From assembly GCA_036170535.1 (NCBI GenBank), contig JAVHPJ010000224.1:18991-82990 (forward strand): a stretch of 64,000 nucleotides of DNA, read 5' to 3'. Positions within the stretch are counted from its first letter, which is position 1, and each line of letters starts with the position of its first letter. This DNA comes from SSF53 sp036170535. GTDB taxonomy: Bacteria; Spirochaetota; Leptospiria; Leptospirales; Leptonemataceae. The position numbers were made by a program, and so were the translations under genes. Positions 50,146 to 58,902 of this stretch are shown piece after piece. The notes under the pieces were generated by a model. That model worked only from the letters and a program-made list of their open reading frames with translations, ran no database searches and was not told the DNA's origin.

Positions 50146-51729
50146 ATGGGAATCAGACTGATTGCCGTCGGGCGTTTGCTGCCGGCCCTGGCGATTGTGG
50201 GACTCGCAATTGGACCGCTGGCGGCCCAGAGCCCGGGCGTGGAGGAGCGCCTGAGTGCGCTCGAAGAGGAACTGGAAAACGCCAAACTGGACCGCGCGAC
50301 CAAGCAATACCGCAGCGTGGGCGGCATGGGTCCGGCGGCCTCCGAAGTTTATCATATTGATGAGGGCCTCTCCTGGGGCGGTTACGGCGAAATCAAACAC
50401 CGCGACTTTCGCTCGGAGTTCCGGGCCGATCAGACCGACGTGCATCGGTTTATACTGTACGCGGGCTACCGCTTCAACGATTGGATCGTGCTGAACTCCG
50501 AAATTGAATATGAGCACGCCGGCTTCGAAGAGAAGACCGCCGTAACCGGCGTCAACTTCACGAACCGGACCACGACGACTACGAAAGTGAACTCCAGCGA
50601 AGTATTCGTGGAGTTTGCGTATATCGATCTTGAATTCGCGAAGGCCTTCCAGTTGCAGCTGGGCTTAAACCTGCTGCCGGTCGGCATTACGAACATGCGT
50701 CACGAGCCGACGACCTTTCTGGCGGTTGAGCGTTCGCGCACGGAAACGAACCTCATCCCGAGCACCTGGCGTGAAATTGGCGCGCTGGCCCACGGCCAAA
50801 TCGGCGACTGGCTCTACTACCGGACCGGCGTGGTGTCCGGCGGACGCGGCGTTTCGTTCAGCGATTCGACCTGGATTCGCGACGGGCGCACAAAAGGGTC
50901 GCTGGCGCGCTCGCAGGACTGGGCCTACGTTTTTGCGGCGGATGTGACGCCCGTCGAAGGCGTAACGATCGGCGGATCGTACTACGTGGGCGATAACGGG
51001 CAGGGCGAGGTATCGCGCGTAACCTGGAATAATCGCTTGAATGATCCGCTGGCGGGTCTCAGCGACGGCACCGGACTGCTGGCCGCGTATACGACCGCAC
51101 AGACCAATCGGCTTAAGTCCGGCGCCGTGCGCGTGCATATCGCCGAAGGTCACGGGGAACTGGATTACGGCCCCTGGAAGGGCCGCGCGCTCTATGCGGA
51201 AGGTTGGATGAACGAGCAGGACGCGCGTTCGGTAAACAACGCGACCAACAAGAATATTGGCCAGCGCGTGTGGGGCGGCTACGGCGAACTCGGCTTTAAC
51301 GTGCTGAGTTTCATCGAAACGGCGCACAAGCTGTACCCCTTTGTGCGCTACGAGCGGTTGAACACGCAGTGGAAGACCGTGGAACGCTATGCCGGCGGCG
51401 TGGAAGATCTGGAAGACGCCATCTGCGCCGAACTGGGCGCCAGCTGCCGCACCAATACGAACAATGCAACCGGCAACCGCAACCTGGGCGTGATTCAGAG
51501 TTCGGAAGCGGCGCGCGAGGCCTATGGCGTGCGCGGCGCGGCCAATCGGTCCAACGACCGCAGCATTGTCACCGGCGGCGTCGCGTATTTCCCGCATCCC
51601 AACGTGGTTTTAAAACTGGAGTACGAACGGCACGAAACCGCGTCGACGTATGACGGCGACATTGAACCGCTCCGCCCGTCGAACAACAAGGTGGATCAGA
51701 TTAACGCAAGCGTCGGCTTTATCTTCTGA
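50146..51729 (+). CDS. Porin-like outer-membrane beta-barrel protein
   Basis: 527 residues; ATG 50146 has an excellent AAGGAG upstream. Signal peptide ALAIVGLAIGPLAAQ, then a short coiled coil (VEERLSALEEELENAKLDRA), the usual start of porins anchored to peptidoglycan, and many amphipathic strands (e.g. HRFILYAGYRFNDWIVLNSEIEYEHAG) ending in Phe (NASVGFIF). It resembles the phosphate-selective porin O/P group. The substrate is unknown. It lies downstream of the regulator gene and ends at a strong stem-loop. Confidence 0.82.
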   Translation: MGIRLIAVGRLLPALAIVGLAIGPLAAQSPGVEERLSALEEELENAKLDRATKQYRSVGGMGPAASEVYHIDEGLSWGGYGEIKHRDFRSEFRADQTDVHRFILYAGYRFNDWIVLNSEIEYEHAGFEEKTAVTGVNFTNRTTTTTKVNSSEVFVEFAYIDLEFAKAFQLQLGLNLLPVGITNMRHEPTTFLAVERSRTETNLIPSTWREIGALAHGQIGDWLYYRTGVVSGGRGVSFSDSTWIRDGRTKGSLARSQDWAYVFAADVTPVEGVTIGGSYYVGDNGQGEVSRVTWNNRLNDPLAGLSDGTGLLAAYTTAQTNRLKSGAVRVHIAEGHGELDYGPWKGRALYAEGWMNEQDARSVNNATNKNIGQRVWGGYGELGFNVLSFIETAHKLYPFVRYERLNTQWKTVERYAGGVEDLEDAICAELGASCRTNTNNATGNRNLGVIQSSEAAREAYGVRGAANRSNDRSIVTGGVAYFPHPNVVLKLEYERHETASTYDGDIEPLRPSNNKVDQINASVGFIF

Positions 51730-51752
51730 GCCCGGCGCAGGCGGCGCAAAAT

Positions 51753-51784
51753 CGGACCCGGAGCGACAATACGCTGCGGGTCCG
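51753..51784. terminator. Bidirectional terminator between porin and lipoprotein genes
   Basis: CGGACCCG (51753-51760) pairs with CGGGTCCG (51777-51784), with an inner AGCG/CGCT pairing around a six-base loop. GTTATT follows on the plus strand and ATTTTG on the minus strand, so both converging transcripts may end here. Confidence 0.75.
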
Positions 51785-51785
51785 G

Positions 51786-52391
51786 TTATTCGTCGGCCCC
51801 TGGCCCGAATTCTTCCAGAAAGCGGCGAAAGTTCGAGCGGTTTACCGGCTCGGCAAAATAGGTGCGCTCCCCGCTTTCCCCGCGTACGATCACCCGCACC
51901 TGGCGCGCTTGTTTGAGCGCCTGCAGCAGCTCCGCGGGAACCGGCCGGAAATAGGCCGACTCCTGATAGATTACGCCCGCATCGCTTTCAAAGGCCGCGC
52001 GTCGCAAACGCTCGCTGCCCGGCCCTTCCAGGCGATACGTGCGCCCATCGACGATCAATTCCAATGCCGGCCCGGGCGCAATCTTCAGATATTGAAAGTC
52101 ATAAGCGCGAAAGAAAAAGGAATATATCGGCGGCTGGCCCGGAAACTCCGTGCGCTGCAAATTTAACTGTGCGCTGAAGAGCGCAATTTTGCCGGGCAGG
52201 CGAAACGCGCCGCCCAGGTAGTTGTCCGCCATGCGCACGACGCGCGCATCGTCTTCGGCGTAGCGTTCCAGCGCGTAGCCGGCGAAATAACTCTGACAGC
52301 CCGCGCAAAACAACACCAGAACGGCCAGGCGCGCCCCGCGCACGCGTGAACCGATCGGGCGTCCTTGCGGCCGCGAAGCGGAACCGCTCAT
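51786..52391 (-). CDS. Lipoprotein, last gene of FMN/four-helix operon
   Basis: 201 residues from ATG 52391, which overlaps the stop of the upstream gene (ATGA); a longer frame to 52604 lies inside that gene. Lipobox LFCAGCQS (Cys about 32). The mature part is mainly beta (RLPGKIALFSAQLNL, IYSFFFRAYDFQYLKIAPG, QVRVIVRGESGERTYFAEPV). No family recognised. It is coupled to the membrane proteins upstream and probably sits on the outer face of the inner membrane or in the outer membrane. Confidence 0.7.
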   Translation of the reverse strand: MSGSASRPQGRPIGSRVRGARLAVLVLFCAGCQSYFAGYALERYAEDDARVVRMADNYLGGAFRLPGKIALFSAQLNLQRTEFPGQPPIYSFFFRAYDFQYLKIAPGPALELIVDGRTYRLEGPGSERLRRAAFESDAGVIYQESAYFRPVPAELLQALKQARQVRVIVRGESGERTYFAEPVNRSNFRRFLEEFGPGADE

Positions 52392-52924
52392 CGCTCGCCG
52401 ACTCCCGCGGCCGCGGGCAGCGGCGGCGCGACGGCGGCATGCGGCGGACGCAGGACGAGTCGCACTGTCAGCGCAATAAAAAACCAGCCCAGGCTTTGAA
52501 ACAGGAGAAACGCGCCCGTGCGAAACCAGGGCGGCCAATCTGCGAATCGGACCAGAAAGCCGGCGGCGATCTCGAGCAGAGCGGCGAAAAAAAACAGGGC
52601 GCACAGCCAGTCCAACCAGCGCGGCGGCCGGCCGGCCAGGGAACGCGCAAAATGCGCGAGCGCGAGCGTTGCGACGCCGTAGGCGAGCAAATGGCCCAGA
52701 GCGATTTTCGTAAGGCCGAGCAGAGTGCGCGGTTCGAGGAATCGGTCCGGTCGATCCGGATAGCGGGCCAGCGCGGCTTCTGATCCGTGATAATATTCAA
52801 AGACATTGGCGGAAGCGAAGCCGATTTTCCAGTAGTAAAGCAGGGCGCCGCTGGCGAATTCCAGCGCGACGAGCAGCAAAAAGAAAAGCAGCGCGGGCCG
52901 CAGGGCGGAATGATCGGACTTCAT
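52388..52924 (-). CDS. Four-helix membrane protein B of FMN operon
   Basis: 178 residues from ATG 52924, overlapping the stop of the upstream gene. Four hydrophobic helices (LLFFLLLVALEFASGALLYY, ALGHLLAYGVATLALAHFA, WLCALFFFAALLEIAAGFLV, AFLLFQSLGWFFIALTVRLV) and a periplasmic-type loop with EYYHGSEAALARYPDR. His residues in or near helices 1-2 (YYHG, GHLLAYG, LAHF) could ligate heme. The layout resembles the neighbouring 171-residue protein (long loop, then a central His in helix 2), so the two may be distant paralogues. No named family recognised. Confidence 0.65.
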   Translation of the reverse strand: MKSDHSALRPALLFFLLLVALEFASGALLYYWKIGFASANVFEYYHGSEAALARYPDRPDRFLEPRTLLGLTKIALGHLLAYGVATLALAHFARSLAGRPPRWLDWLCALFFFAALLEIAAGFLVRFADWPPWFRTGAFLLFQSLGWFFIALTVRLVLRPPHAAVAPPLPAAAGVGER

Positions 52925-53436
52925 GGGCGCGCTCCCGGCGTCGCGCCGCGCGCGCGATACAGAAAAGACAGGCACCAGAGCAGGGCCGCGCCATAAGCCC
53001 CGTGCAGGAGCGCCGAAAGGGCGAAGGTTGGCCACGCGAAGGCCTCAAAGAAAAAGAGCGCTAACTTACAGGCGGCGTGGCTCAGGGGCAAGGCGAACAG
53101 CGTCGCGATGAGGGCGCGCCGCAGGCGTTCGGGACCGTGCGCCTGGTAGAGGATCGCGCTCAAAATGAGCGCGGCCATCGAAAACAAAAACAGATCCACG
53201 TGAAATTCTTCGAGCCGCGCGGCGAATCCCGGCGCCATCGAGTCGTTCCAGTTGGCGTAGTCCAGGGCCTCCGGCGAGTGCAGTGCGGCGGCCAGATCGC
53301 CCGGCCAGAAGCCGTCGCTCAGGGTCTCGCGCGCGAGATGGGCGGCCGTAAAGCAGGCCAGCAGAAGCAGGGTCCAGGTGAGAATCAGGCGCGGCCCGCG
53401 CGCGCTGGCGAGCGAGCCAGTGACGAAAAATTTCAT
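52921..53436 (-). CDS. Four-helix membrane protein A of FMN operon
   Basis: 171 residues, four membrane helices with a polar loop after the first (DYANWNDSMAPGFAARLEEF). Histidines occur in or next to each helix: FTAAHLA, EEFHVDLFLFS, PLSHAACKLA and SALLHGAYG, a spacing that would suit a b-type heme in a four-helix bundle. The gene starts four bases after the FMN-binding protein gene ends and its stop overlaps the next gene, so it is a coupled operon member. Electron transport is an inference from these histidines and the neighbour. Confidence 0.65.
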   Translation of the reverse strand: MKFFVTGSLASARGPRLILTWTLLLLACFTAAHLARETLSDGFWPGDLAAALHSPEALDYANWNDSMAPGFAARLEEFHVDLFLFSMAALILSAILYQAHGPERLRRALIATLFALPLSHAACKLALFFFEAFAWPTFALSALLHGAYGAALLWCLSFLYRARGATPGARP

Positions 53437-53440
53437 GCTA

Positions 53441-53986
53441 TCAGTCGCCTGTCAGCTGCAGACGATGAATGGCGAGGACTTTTTTTACTGTGCGCCCGAT
53501 CGCGCCGGTGGTGAGCGTCGCGCCCGTGATCGCCGGCAAATCGCGACCCGCCTGAAACGCGTCCGCCGCCGTTTTGCCGGCCAGAAGATCCAGCCAGCGG
53601 CGCGGCGCGAGGTATTCTTCCGGCTCAAAAAAACTTACGACTTCCACGCGCCGTACGCGACCCTCCGGAGTGAGCGCGACGAAAAGAGTCTCTTCTTTAG
53701 TCCGGACGCGATGCGTGTCAAAGACGCCGTAGCCCACGACGGCGCCGTTCGACTTTGCTACGTAAAACGTAAAAAAGCGCCCGACGCGTTCCAGCCCCGG
53801 TTCGCGGCTTAGCGCCGCTTGCTGCTCCCGGCTCAGGTACACTGGCCGGCGTTCGACCGTTGCGCCCTGAAATTCACGGGAGAGCAGTTCCTCCGGCATA
53901 ACGTAGACATGCGCGAGGGCGCTGACCGCGGGCGCGAGGCCGACAAGCGTGCAGGCGATCAAAAGCGGCAGCGGTGACAGCTTCAC
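53441..53986 (-). CDS. Exported FMN-binding protein with flavinylation motif
   Basis: 181 residues, signal peptide (LPLLIACTLVGLAPAVSALA). The FMN-binding fold includes YGVFDTHRVRTKEETLFVALTPEGRVRRVEV and the C-terminal AITGATLTTGAI. TGATLT matches the site where ApbE attaches FMN to a Thr (probably T159) in RnfG, NqrC and related proteins. It should carry covalent FMN on the periplasmic side and pass electrons to or from the two four-helix membrane proteins encoded directly downstream. No apbE gene is in the window. Confidence 0.85.
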   Translation of the reverse strand: MKLSPLPLLIACTLVGLAPAVSALAHVYVMPEELLSREFQGATVERRPVYLSREQQAALSREPGLERVGRFFTFYVAKSNGAVVGYGVFDTHRVRTKEETLFVALTPEGRVRRVEVVSFFEPEEYLAPRRWLDLLAGKTAADAFQAGRDLPAITGATLTTGAIGRTVKKVLAIHRLQLTGD

Positions 53987-54138
53987 GGGACGACTCTGGA
54001 CGCCCCGGTCGCCGGGTCAATGATTTTGAGATTCAGTTTCAGCGATTGCCGCGGCGTCCTCGGCGGGGGGCTCAGCGCGGGGTCGGCGGCGGCCGGCAAA
54101 GCTCTTGCCAGGCAGGACGTCGCCGGCGAGTACGCAGT

Positions 54139-54501
54139 ATGCGTTTGCGCCTGTCGCTTCTTGCTCTGCTGCCGACCCTGATCCTCTCTGGCGCGGCCTG
54201 TCGGTCGAGCGCGCCGGCTTCGTACAGCGCCGACAATCAGATCGAGATTTACGGGCGGCACAGCTGCCCGGTCTGCCAGTCGTTTTCGGCGCGTCTGGAA
54301 GAGGCCGGTCTCGCCTACAAATTTCACGATATTGACGAGGGCGAAGCGCACAAGGCGACCATGTGGCGACTGGTGCGCTCGGCGTATCCGGAACTGCAAT
54401 CGGTGGGCCTGCCGGTCGTAGTCGTCAACGGCCGCACCTTTGTGAGGCCCGACTGGGACGAGTTCACCGGCGAGCTCAAACCAGGCGCGAGAGCCCGGTA
54501 G
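54139..54501 (+). CDS. Glutaredoxin-like lipoprotein
   Basis: 120 residues from ATG 54139; the frame is open upstream without signal-like sequence. The signal peptide ends LILSGAACRSS (probable lipid-modified Cys21). The rest is a glutaredoxin fold: EIYGRHSCPVCQSFSARLEEAG with CPVC, then the cis-Pro segment SVGLPVVVVNGRTFV. Glutaredoxins are normally cytoplasmic; a lipid-anchored one suggests thiol-disulfide exchange or heme/metal handling in the periplasm. It is divergent from the FMN-binding operon with 152 bases between starts. Confidence 0.82.
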   Translation: MRLRLSLLALLPTLILSGAACRSSAPASYSADNQIEIYGRHSCPVCQSFSARLEEAGLAYKFHDIDEGEAHKATMWRLVRSAYPELQSVGLPVVVVNGRTFVRPDWDEFTGELKPGARAR

Positions 54502-54531
54502 CCCCGATCAAAAGTGAACCGCGGGCTTCGC

Positions 54532-56610
54532 TCAGTTGCCGTCGATGCGCGCGACTGAGATCACGCCCGGCACGGCCTGCAGGCTTTCGAAGATCTCGCG
54601 CAGATGATCGACGTGCTCCACTTCCAGCAGGAAGCGCGCATGCATGGTTTCCTCGCCGTTGCGCGGAATGTCCGCCTCGGCCTTGAGTATGTTGGTGAAA
54701 GTGCGCGTGATTCCGCCGACCAGATCCAGATACAGACCCTGACGGTCTTGCGCCTTAATTTCAATGGGCACGGGATATTTTTCGGTGAGGCCTTCCCACT
54801 TGACGGAGATAATGCGATGGCGTTCCGCGTCCGGCAGGTGTTTGCAGTCGACGCGATGCACTGTGACGCCGCGGCCGCGCGTGACAAAACCAATGATGCG
54901 ATCGCCGGGGACCGGACGGCAACAGCCGGCGTAGCGCACCTCAATGTCGCTGGCGCCCGCCACCTCGATCGGCACCTGCTTGGGGTCGCGCGTTTTGCGC
55001 CGGCGTATGCGAATCTCTTCCAGTTCTTCGAGTCGGCGGGGCCGCGTGCTGTCCGAGCGGACTTCCGCCGCCCGCGCGTCCGATTCTTCCGCGCCTTGTT
55101 CTTCGTCCTGCAGGCGGCGAAAGTACGAGCGCAACTTCTGGCGCGCGCGCGGCGACCGAATGTAGCGCAGCCAGTTGGGCGACGGCGAGCCGCTTTTGTC
55201 GGTGAGTATTTCAACGCGATCGCCGCTTTTGAGTTCGTAACGCAAGGGCACAATGCGATCGTTTACTTTTGCGCCGCGACAGGTGAGGCCGATTTCCGTA
55301 TGGATGCGAAACGCCAGATCGAGGACCGTGGATCCGGTCGGCAAATCAATGACGTCGCCGCGGGGCGTAAAGACATAGACCTCGTCCGGATTTAATTCCG
55401 CGCGCAAATCTTCGATAAAATCGCCGGCGTCCTCCGGCGCTTCGATCAGGCGTTTCAGGCGGTTGAGCCACTTGATGCGATTCAGATCGGGGCCGCCGAT
55501 GGCGCCGCTTTTGTAAATCCAGTGCGCGGCGACTCCGTAGTCGGCGACTTCGTTCATTTCGTGGGTGCGGATCTGGATTTCGAGCGGCTTGCCGTCCGGC
55601 CCCACGACTGTCGTGTGCAGACTCTGGTACCCGTTGTTTTTGGGCATGGCGATGTAGTCTTTAAAGCGTCCCTGAATGGGCGGCCAGAGCGTGTGTACAA
55701 TGCCCAGCACGCCATAACAATCGCGAATCTCCTGGACAATGATGCGAATGCCGCGCAAATCGTAGATTTCGTCGAGGCGCTTGCCCTGCTGACTCATTTT
55801 TTGATGAATCGAGTAGCTGTGTTTGGCGCGGCCTTCGATGCGGGCGTTGATGCTAATTTCCTGCAGGCGCTGAAACAAAACCTTCTTAATCGTGTTGATG
55901 AATTCGTCGCGTTCGCGGCGCGACTGGGCGAGACTGGCCTCAATCGTTTCATAGTCGGCCGGCTTCAGATGCGCGAAGGCCAGGTCTTCCAGTTCCGACT
56001 TCATCCGGAACATGCCGAGTCGACCAGCGATGGGCGCGTAGATGTCCAGCACCTCGCGCGCGATTCGTTCAATTTTCTCCGGCTTCTGGTACTGCAAGGT
56101 ACGCATGTTGTGCAGCTTGTCGGCCAGCTTGATCAAGATGACGCGCACGTCCTGAGCGGTCGCGAGCAGCATCATACGAATGTTTTCGGCGGCCTCTTTT
56201 TCTTTGAGGCGCATGTACTGGCGCGGGTTGATTTCGCGCGCGCCTTCGCCCTTCTTTTTTACCAGCGAGATTTTGGTGACGGCTTTCACCAAATTGTTAA
56301 TCTCGTCGCCGAACTTGCGCTGGATCGAATCAGCGGTGAATTTAGTGTCTTCGACGACGTCGTGCAGCAGGGCGGCGGCGACGCTGGCGTTATCCAGGCT
56401 CTGGTCCGCCAGCAGGGTGGCGACGGCGAGCGGATGCAGAATGTAGGGTTCGCCGGAGAGACGGCGTTGCTCCCGGTGCGCGCGGTGGGCGAAGCCGAAG
56501 GCCTCTTTGATGAGCTTGATGTCCGGGTTGCGCACCTTGCGCTTCACGGTGCGCAGCAAGTCCCGGTATGCGCCGAGAATCTGGTACGCCGAAGCGATCG
56601 TGCGAATCAT
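54532..56610 (-). CDS. rel: Bifunctional (p)ppGpp synthetase/hydrolase
   Basis: 692 residues from ATG 56610 (MIRTIASAYQILGAYRD); an in-frame TTG at 56649 is an alternative. HD hydrolase domain with FAHRAHREQRRLSGEPYILH and LLHDVVEDT intact; synthetase domain with RFKDYIAMPK and GYQSLHTT, whose RFKD motif is that of bifunctional Rel/SpoT rather than RelA; then TGS (VYVFTPRGDVIDLPTG), a zinc-finger/helical segment with VRYAGCCRPVPGD, and a C-terminal ACT domain. It makes and degrades (p)ppGpp in the stringent response; as the only such gene here it may be the single Rel. Confidence 0.95.
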   Translation of the reverse strand: MIRTIASAYQILGAYRDLLRTVKRKVRNPDIKLIKEAFGFAHRAHREQRRLSGEPYILHPLAVATLLADQSLDNASVAAALLHDVVEDTKFTADSIQRKFGDEINNLVKAVTKISLVKKKGEGAREINPRQYMRLKEKEAAENIRMMLLATAQDVRVILIKLADKLHNMRTLQYQKPEKIERIAREVLDIYAPIAGRLGMFRMKSELEDLAFAHLKPADYETIEASLAQSRRERDEFINTIKKVLFQRLQEISINARIEGRAKHSYSIHQKMSQQGKRLDEIYDLRGIRIIVQEIRDCYGVLGIVHTLWPPIQGRFKDYIAMPKNNGYQSLHTTVVGPDGKPLEIQIRTHEMNEVADYGVAAHWIYKSGAIGGPDLNRIKWLNRLKRLIEAPEDAGDFIEDLRAELNPDEVYVFTPRGDVIDLPTGSTVLDLAFRIHTEIGLTCRGAKVNDRIVPLRYELKSGDRVEILTDKSGSPSPNWLRYIRSPRARQKLRSYFRRLQDEEQGAEESDARAAEVRSDSTRPRRLEELEEIRIRRRKTRDPKQVPIEVAGASDIEVRYAGCCRPVPGDRIIGFVTRGRGVTVHRVDCKHLPDAERHRIISVKWEGLTEKYPVPIEIKAQDRQGLYLDLVGGITRTFTNILKAEADIPRNGEETMHARFLLEVEHVDHLREIFESLQAVPGVISVARIDGN

Positions 56611-56680
56611 GTCTTTCAAGGAAGTCCCGGGCCGCCCCGAGGCAAGCAAAATAGTTACCGATTGATCCGGGCGCGCGCCG

Positions 56681-57541
56681 TCAGCGCAGAAGCGCGATGA
56701 TGCGATCCAGGCCTGCGCGAAATTTTTCGTCCTGGCAGGCGCGTAACAGCTCGTCTAATTGCGCGACCGATTCGAACTCGATCCGCAGGGTCAGGCGCGC
56801 GTCTTCCAGATCCTCGGCCGAATCCAGCTGCACGCCGCGCCGCAGGCCCAGCTCGCGCTTGATCTTGTAGATCTCGCGGCGCAATTGCGCGACAGCCGGC
56901 GCCCGGCGCGCGCGCACCAGGTCGCGCACTTCATCCTGGGGAAATACAGCCGAACGCTGCTGCCAGGTCTCGGCGAAACGCCGCGCCTCCGCGAGCGTCT
57001 CGTTCTGCGCCTCAGCCGCCAGTTCATAAAAATCCAGAATGATATCGCGGATCAAATTGCGTTTGAAATTTCGCAATTCCCAGATGCCAAGCCAGCCGCG
57101 CCGCAGATCGTCCGCGAGACGATTCCAGAGCCGCAGCGCCGGCAGGGGTAAATCGTGTTGGCGGCCGAGAGCGAGACTCAGTTCGTCCAGTTCGCTCCAT
57201 TCGCGCCATTCCGAGACCGACTTAAAGGTGGCGCTGACGCCCAGGGCTTCGAGCAGGGTTTCGGGGGCGACTTCCGGATGCCGGTGTTGCCAGCGCGCGA
57301 GATCGCCGCGATACAGCGCATAGTAGCGAAACAAATTGCGCCAGGTTTCGGCCTGACGCAGATCCGCCAGTTCCAGTTCGAGGGCCGGCGCGCCTTCGCT
57401 CGCCGCCGCCGGCCCGGCCAGGCGAAAGGGCTCGCCGCCATGCAGCAGGAGCAGCAGGGGGCCGGTGTCCGTTTCGGCGGGCAACTCCCAGCCCGTGCGC
57501 ACTCGCGAGTAGTCTTCCGGAAGCCACAGGCGCCAGCGCAT
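56681..57541 (-). CDS. Hypothetical protein, divergent from transglycosylase
   Basis: 286 residues, soluble, rich in Leu, Arg, Glu and Trp, mostly helical. No membrane segment or signal. The middle has a HTH-like stretch (LGVSATFKSVSEWREWSELDELSLALG) and a helical region (RNFKRNLIRDIILDFYELAAEAQNETL), with a charged C-terminus (LEDARLTLRIEFESVAQLDELLRA). I do not recognise the family. The length, codon use and divergence from the GT51 gene with 75 bases between the starts support a real gene. Confidence 0.6.
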   Translation of the reverse strand: MRWRLWLPEDYSRVRTGWELPAETDTGPLLLLLHGGEPFRLAGPAAASEGAPALELELADLRQAETWRNLFRYYALYRGDLARWQHRHPEVAPETLLEALGVSATFKSVSEWREWSELDELSLALGRQHDLPLPALRLWNRLADDLRRGWLGIWELRNFKRNLIRDIILDFYELAAEAQNETLAEARRFAETWQQRSAVFPQDEVRDLVRARRAPAVAQLRREIYKIKRELGLRRGVQLDSAEDLEDARLTLRIEFESVAQLDELLRACQDEKFRAGLDRIIALLR

Positions 57542-57616
57542 GGGACCTTATTTCTTTTGGCTGCGGGCCTTGCGATAAAATCTTGCCGCGCGCCCGCGGC
57601 GCCGGAGACTTCCCAT

Positions 57617-58342
57617 GTGCGATTGGCCGCGCTGTTTTTGCTCTGCCTGCCTGTGGCGGCCTGGTGCGTCCTGAGCGCCGGGCGCGCGGGTCTGGCCGCG
57701 TGGCGCGGTTCGCCGCGCGCAGGCGAGATCGAATCCGCCGCAGGCGGTCGACTGCTCTTGCATACTGCCGTCGGCGCGCGCGTCAGTGCGGAGGCGCGCG
57801 AGTTGGTCCCCCTCGAACGGATTCCGCTGGATTTACGCCTGGGCGTCCTGCTCCAGGAAGACCAGGCCTTTTATGCGCATCGCGGTTTCAGCATGCGCGA
57901 AACCCGCGCCGCTCTGTTCAGTTATGCGCTGCGCGATCAGCGGCTGCGCGGCGCGAGCACCCTCACGCAGCAAGTGGCGCGCACCCTGTTCTTGAATAAT
58001 CAACGCAGCCTGTCACGCAAGCTGTTGGAGTTGAGGATTGCGCAGCGACTGGAGCGGGTCTATTCGAAGGACGAGCTGCTGGCGCTCTACTTGAATCGAG
58101 TTTACTGGGGTCGCGGCATCCATGGCGTGCAGGCCGCCGCCGCGCATTATTTCAGGCAACGGCCGCAGGATTTGACCCGCGAGCAGGCTGCATTTCTGAT
58201 CGGCATTCTGCCGAATCCGCACGTGTGCCTGCGGCTTGCGGGCTGTTCCAACGCGGCCATCCGGCGCCGGATGCAACGCATCCAGACCTACCTGGAGCGG
58301 CGCGACGCCGCCGCCCCGCGCGCAGACTGGCGCGTCCTTTAA
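57617..58342 (+). CDS. mtgA: Monofunctional biosynthetic peptidoglycan transglycosylase (GT51)
   Basis: 241 residues from GTG 57617, chosen because GGAGA lies eight bases upstream and the first helix (VRLAALFLLCLPVAAWCVL) is a membrane anchor; TTG 57623 is an alternative. GT51 motifs: EDQAFYAHRGFS (catalytic E81), RGASTLTQQVARTLFLNNQRS, RKLLELRIAQRLERVYSKDELLALYLNRVYWG. There is no transpeptidase domain. It polymerises lipid II into glycan chains in the periplasm. E. coli MtgA has a very similar length (242). Confidence 0.9.
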   Translation: MRLAALFLLCLPVAAWCVLSAGRAGLAAWRGSPRAGEIESAAGGRLLLHTAVGARVSAEARELVPLERIPLDLRLGVLLQEDQAFYAHRGFSMRETRAALFSYALRDQRLRGASTLTQQVARTLFLNNQRSLSRKLLELRIAQRLERVYSKDELLALYLNRVYWGRGIHGVQAAAAHYFRQRPQDLTREQAAFLIGILPNPHVCLRLAGCSNAAIRRRMQRIQTYLERRDAAAPRADWRVL

Positions 58343-58434
58343 AGCTGCGTTTTACGCCGCGCCCGCCCGGCTTTTTTCTCCGCCGGGCGGAATTGGACTT
58401 GCAAAACCCAGGCGGCGGCGACCTGCATCGCTTG

Positions 58435-58902
58435 ATGGAGAAACTCACCGCACTTCTGCAAAAAATCTACCTGTTCAAGGAGCTCTCGCCGGACGAGGTC
58501 GATCGCATTGCGCGCATAGTGGAGACCAAAAGCTACAACGCCGGTCAAACGATCTTTTACAAGGGCGAAGCGCCGCGCGCCATCTATTTCATTGGACTGG
58601 GTACGGTTAAACTCGTCGACGAAACGGAAGGCGAGGACTACGGAATGCTCGGCACTGGCGCGCACTTTGGCGAACTGCCCTTTCTGGACGATCTGCCCCA
58701 CCAATTCACCGTGCGCGCGTCCGAGCCCACGCAACTTTACGAACTGCCGCACGATAAAATGCGCGCGCTGCTCGTTACGGAAACCAAAATCGCCGCCGAC
58801 TTCTACCGATCGCTGGCGCATTTCTTATCGACGCGCCTGCGTCAGGTGACCAACGATCTGCTGTTCACCCGCGAGCACGATCGTCGTCGTCACCATGGCT
58901 GA
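58435..58902 (+). CDS. Cyclic-nucleotide-binding-domain protein
   Basis: 155 residues from ATG 58435. A single cNMP-binding beta-barrel: LLQKIYLFKELSPDEVDRIA, GQTIFYKGEAPRAIYFIGLGTVKLV, GTGAHFGELPFLDDLPHQFTVRA (the FGE phosphate-binding loop). No HTH follows, so it is not a Crp-type regulator by itself. Its stop overlaps the ABC ATPase start by eight bases, so it may modulate or be co-made with the exporter. The cyclase-fold genes at 15 kb could in principle supply its ligand. Confidence 0.82.
   Translation: MEKLTALLQKIYLFKELSPDEVDRIARIVETKSYNAGQTIFYKGEAPRAIYFIGLGTVKLVDETEGEDYGMLGTGAHFGELPFLDDLPHQFTVRASEPTQLYELPHDKMRALLVTETKIAADFYRSLAHFLSTRLRQVTNDLLFTREHDRRRHHG

Noticed and set aside
52392..52604. 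71-residue N-terminal extension of the operon's last lipoprotein
   Set aside because: It lies inside the upstream membrane-protein gene; ATG 52391 is coupled to that gene's stop and begins the signal peptide.
55522..56700. 392-residue open frame antisense to the Rel gene
   Set aside because: No recognisable motifs and wholly overlaps conserved rel coding sequence.
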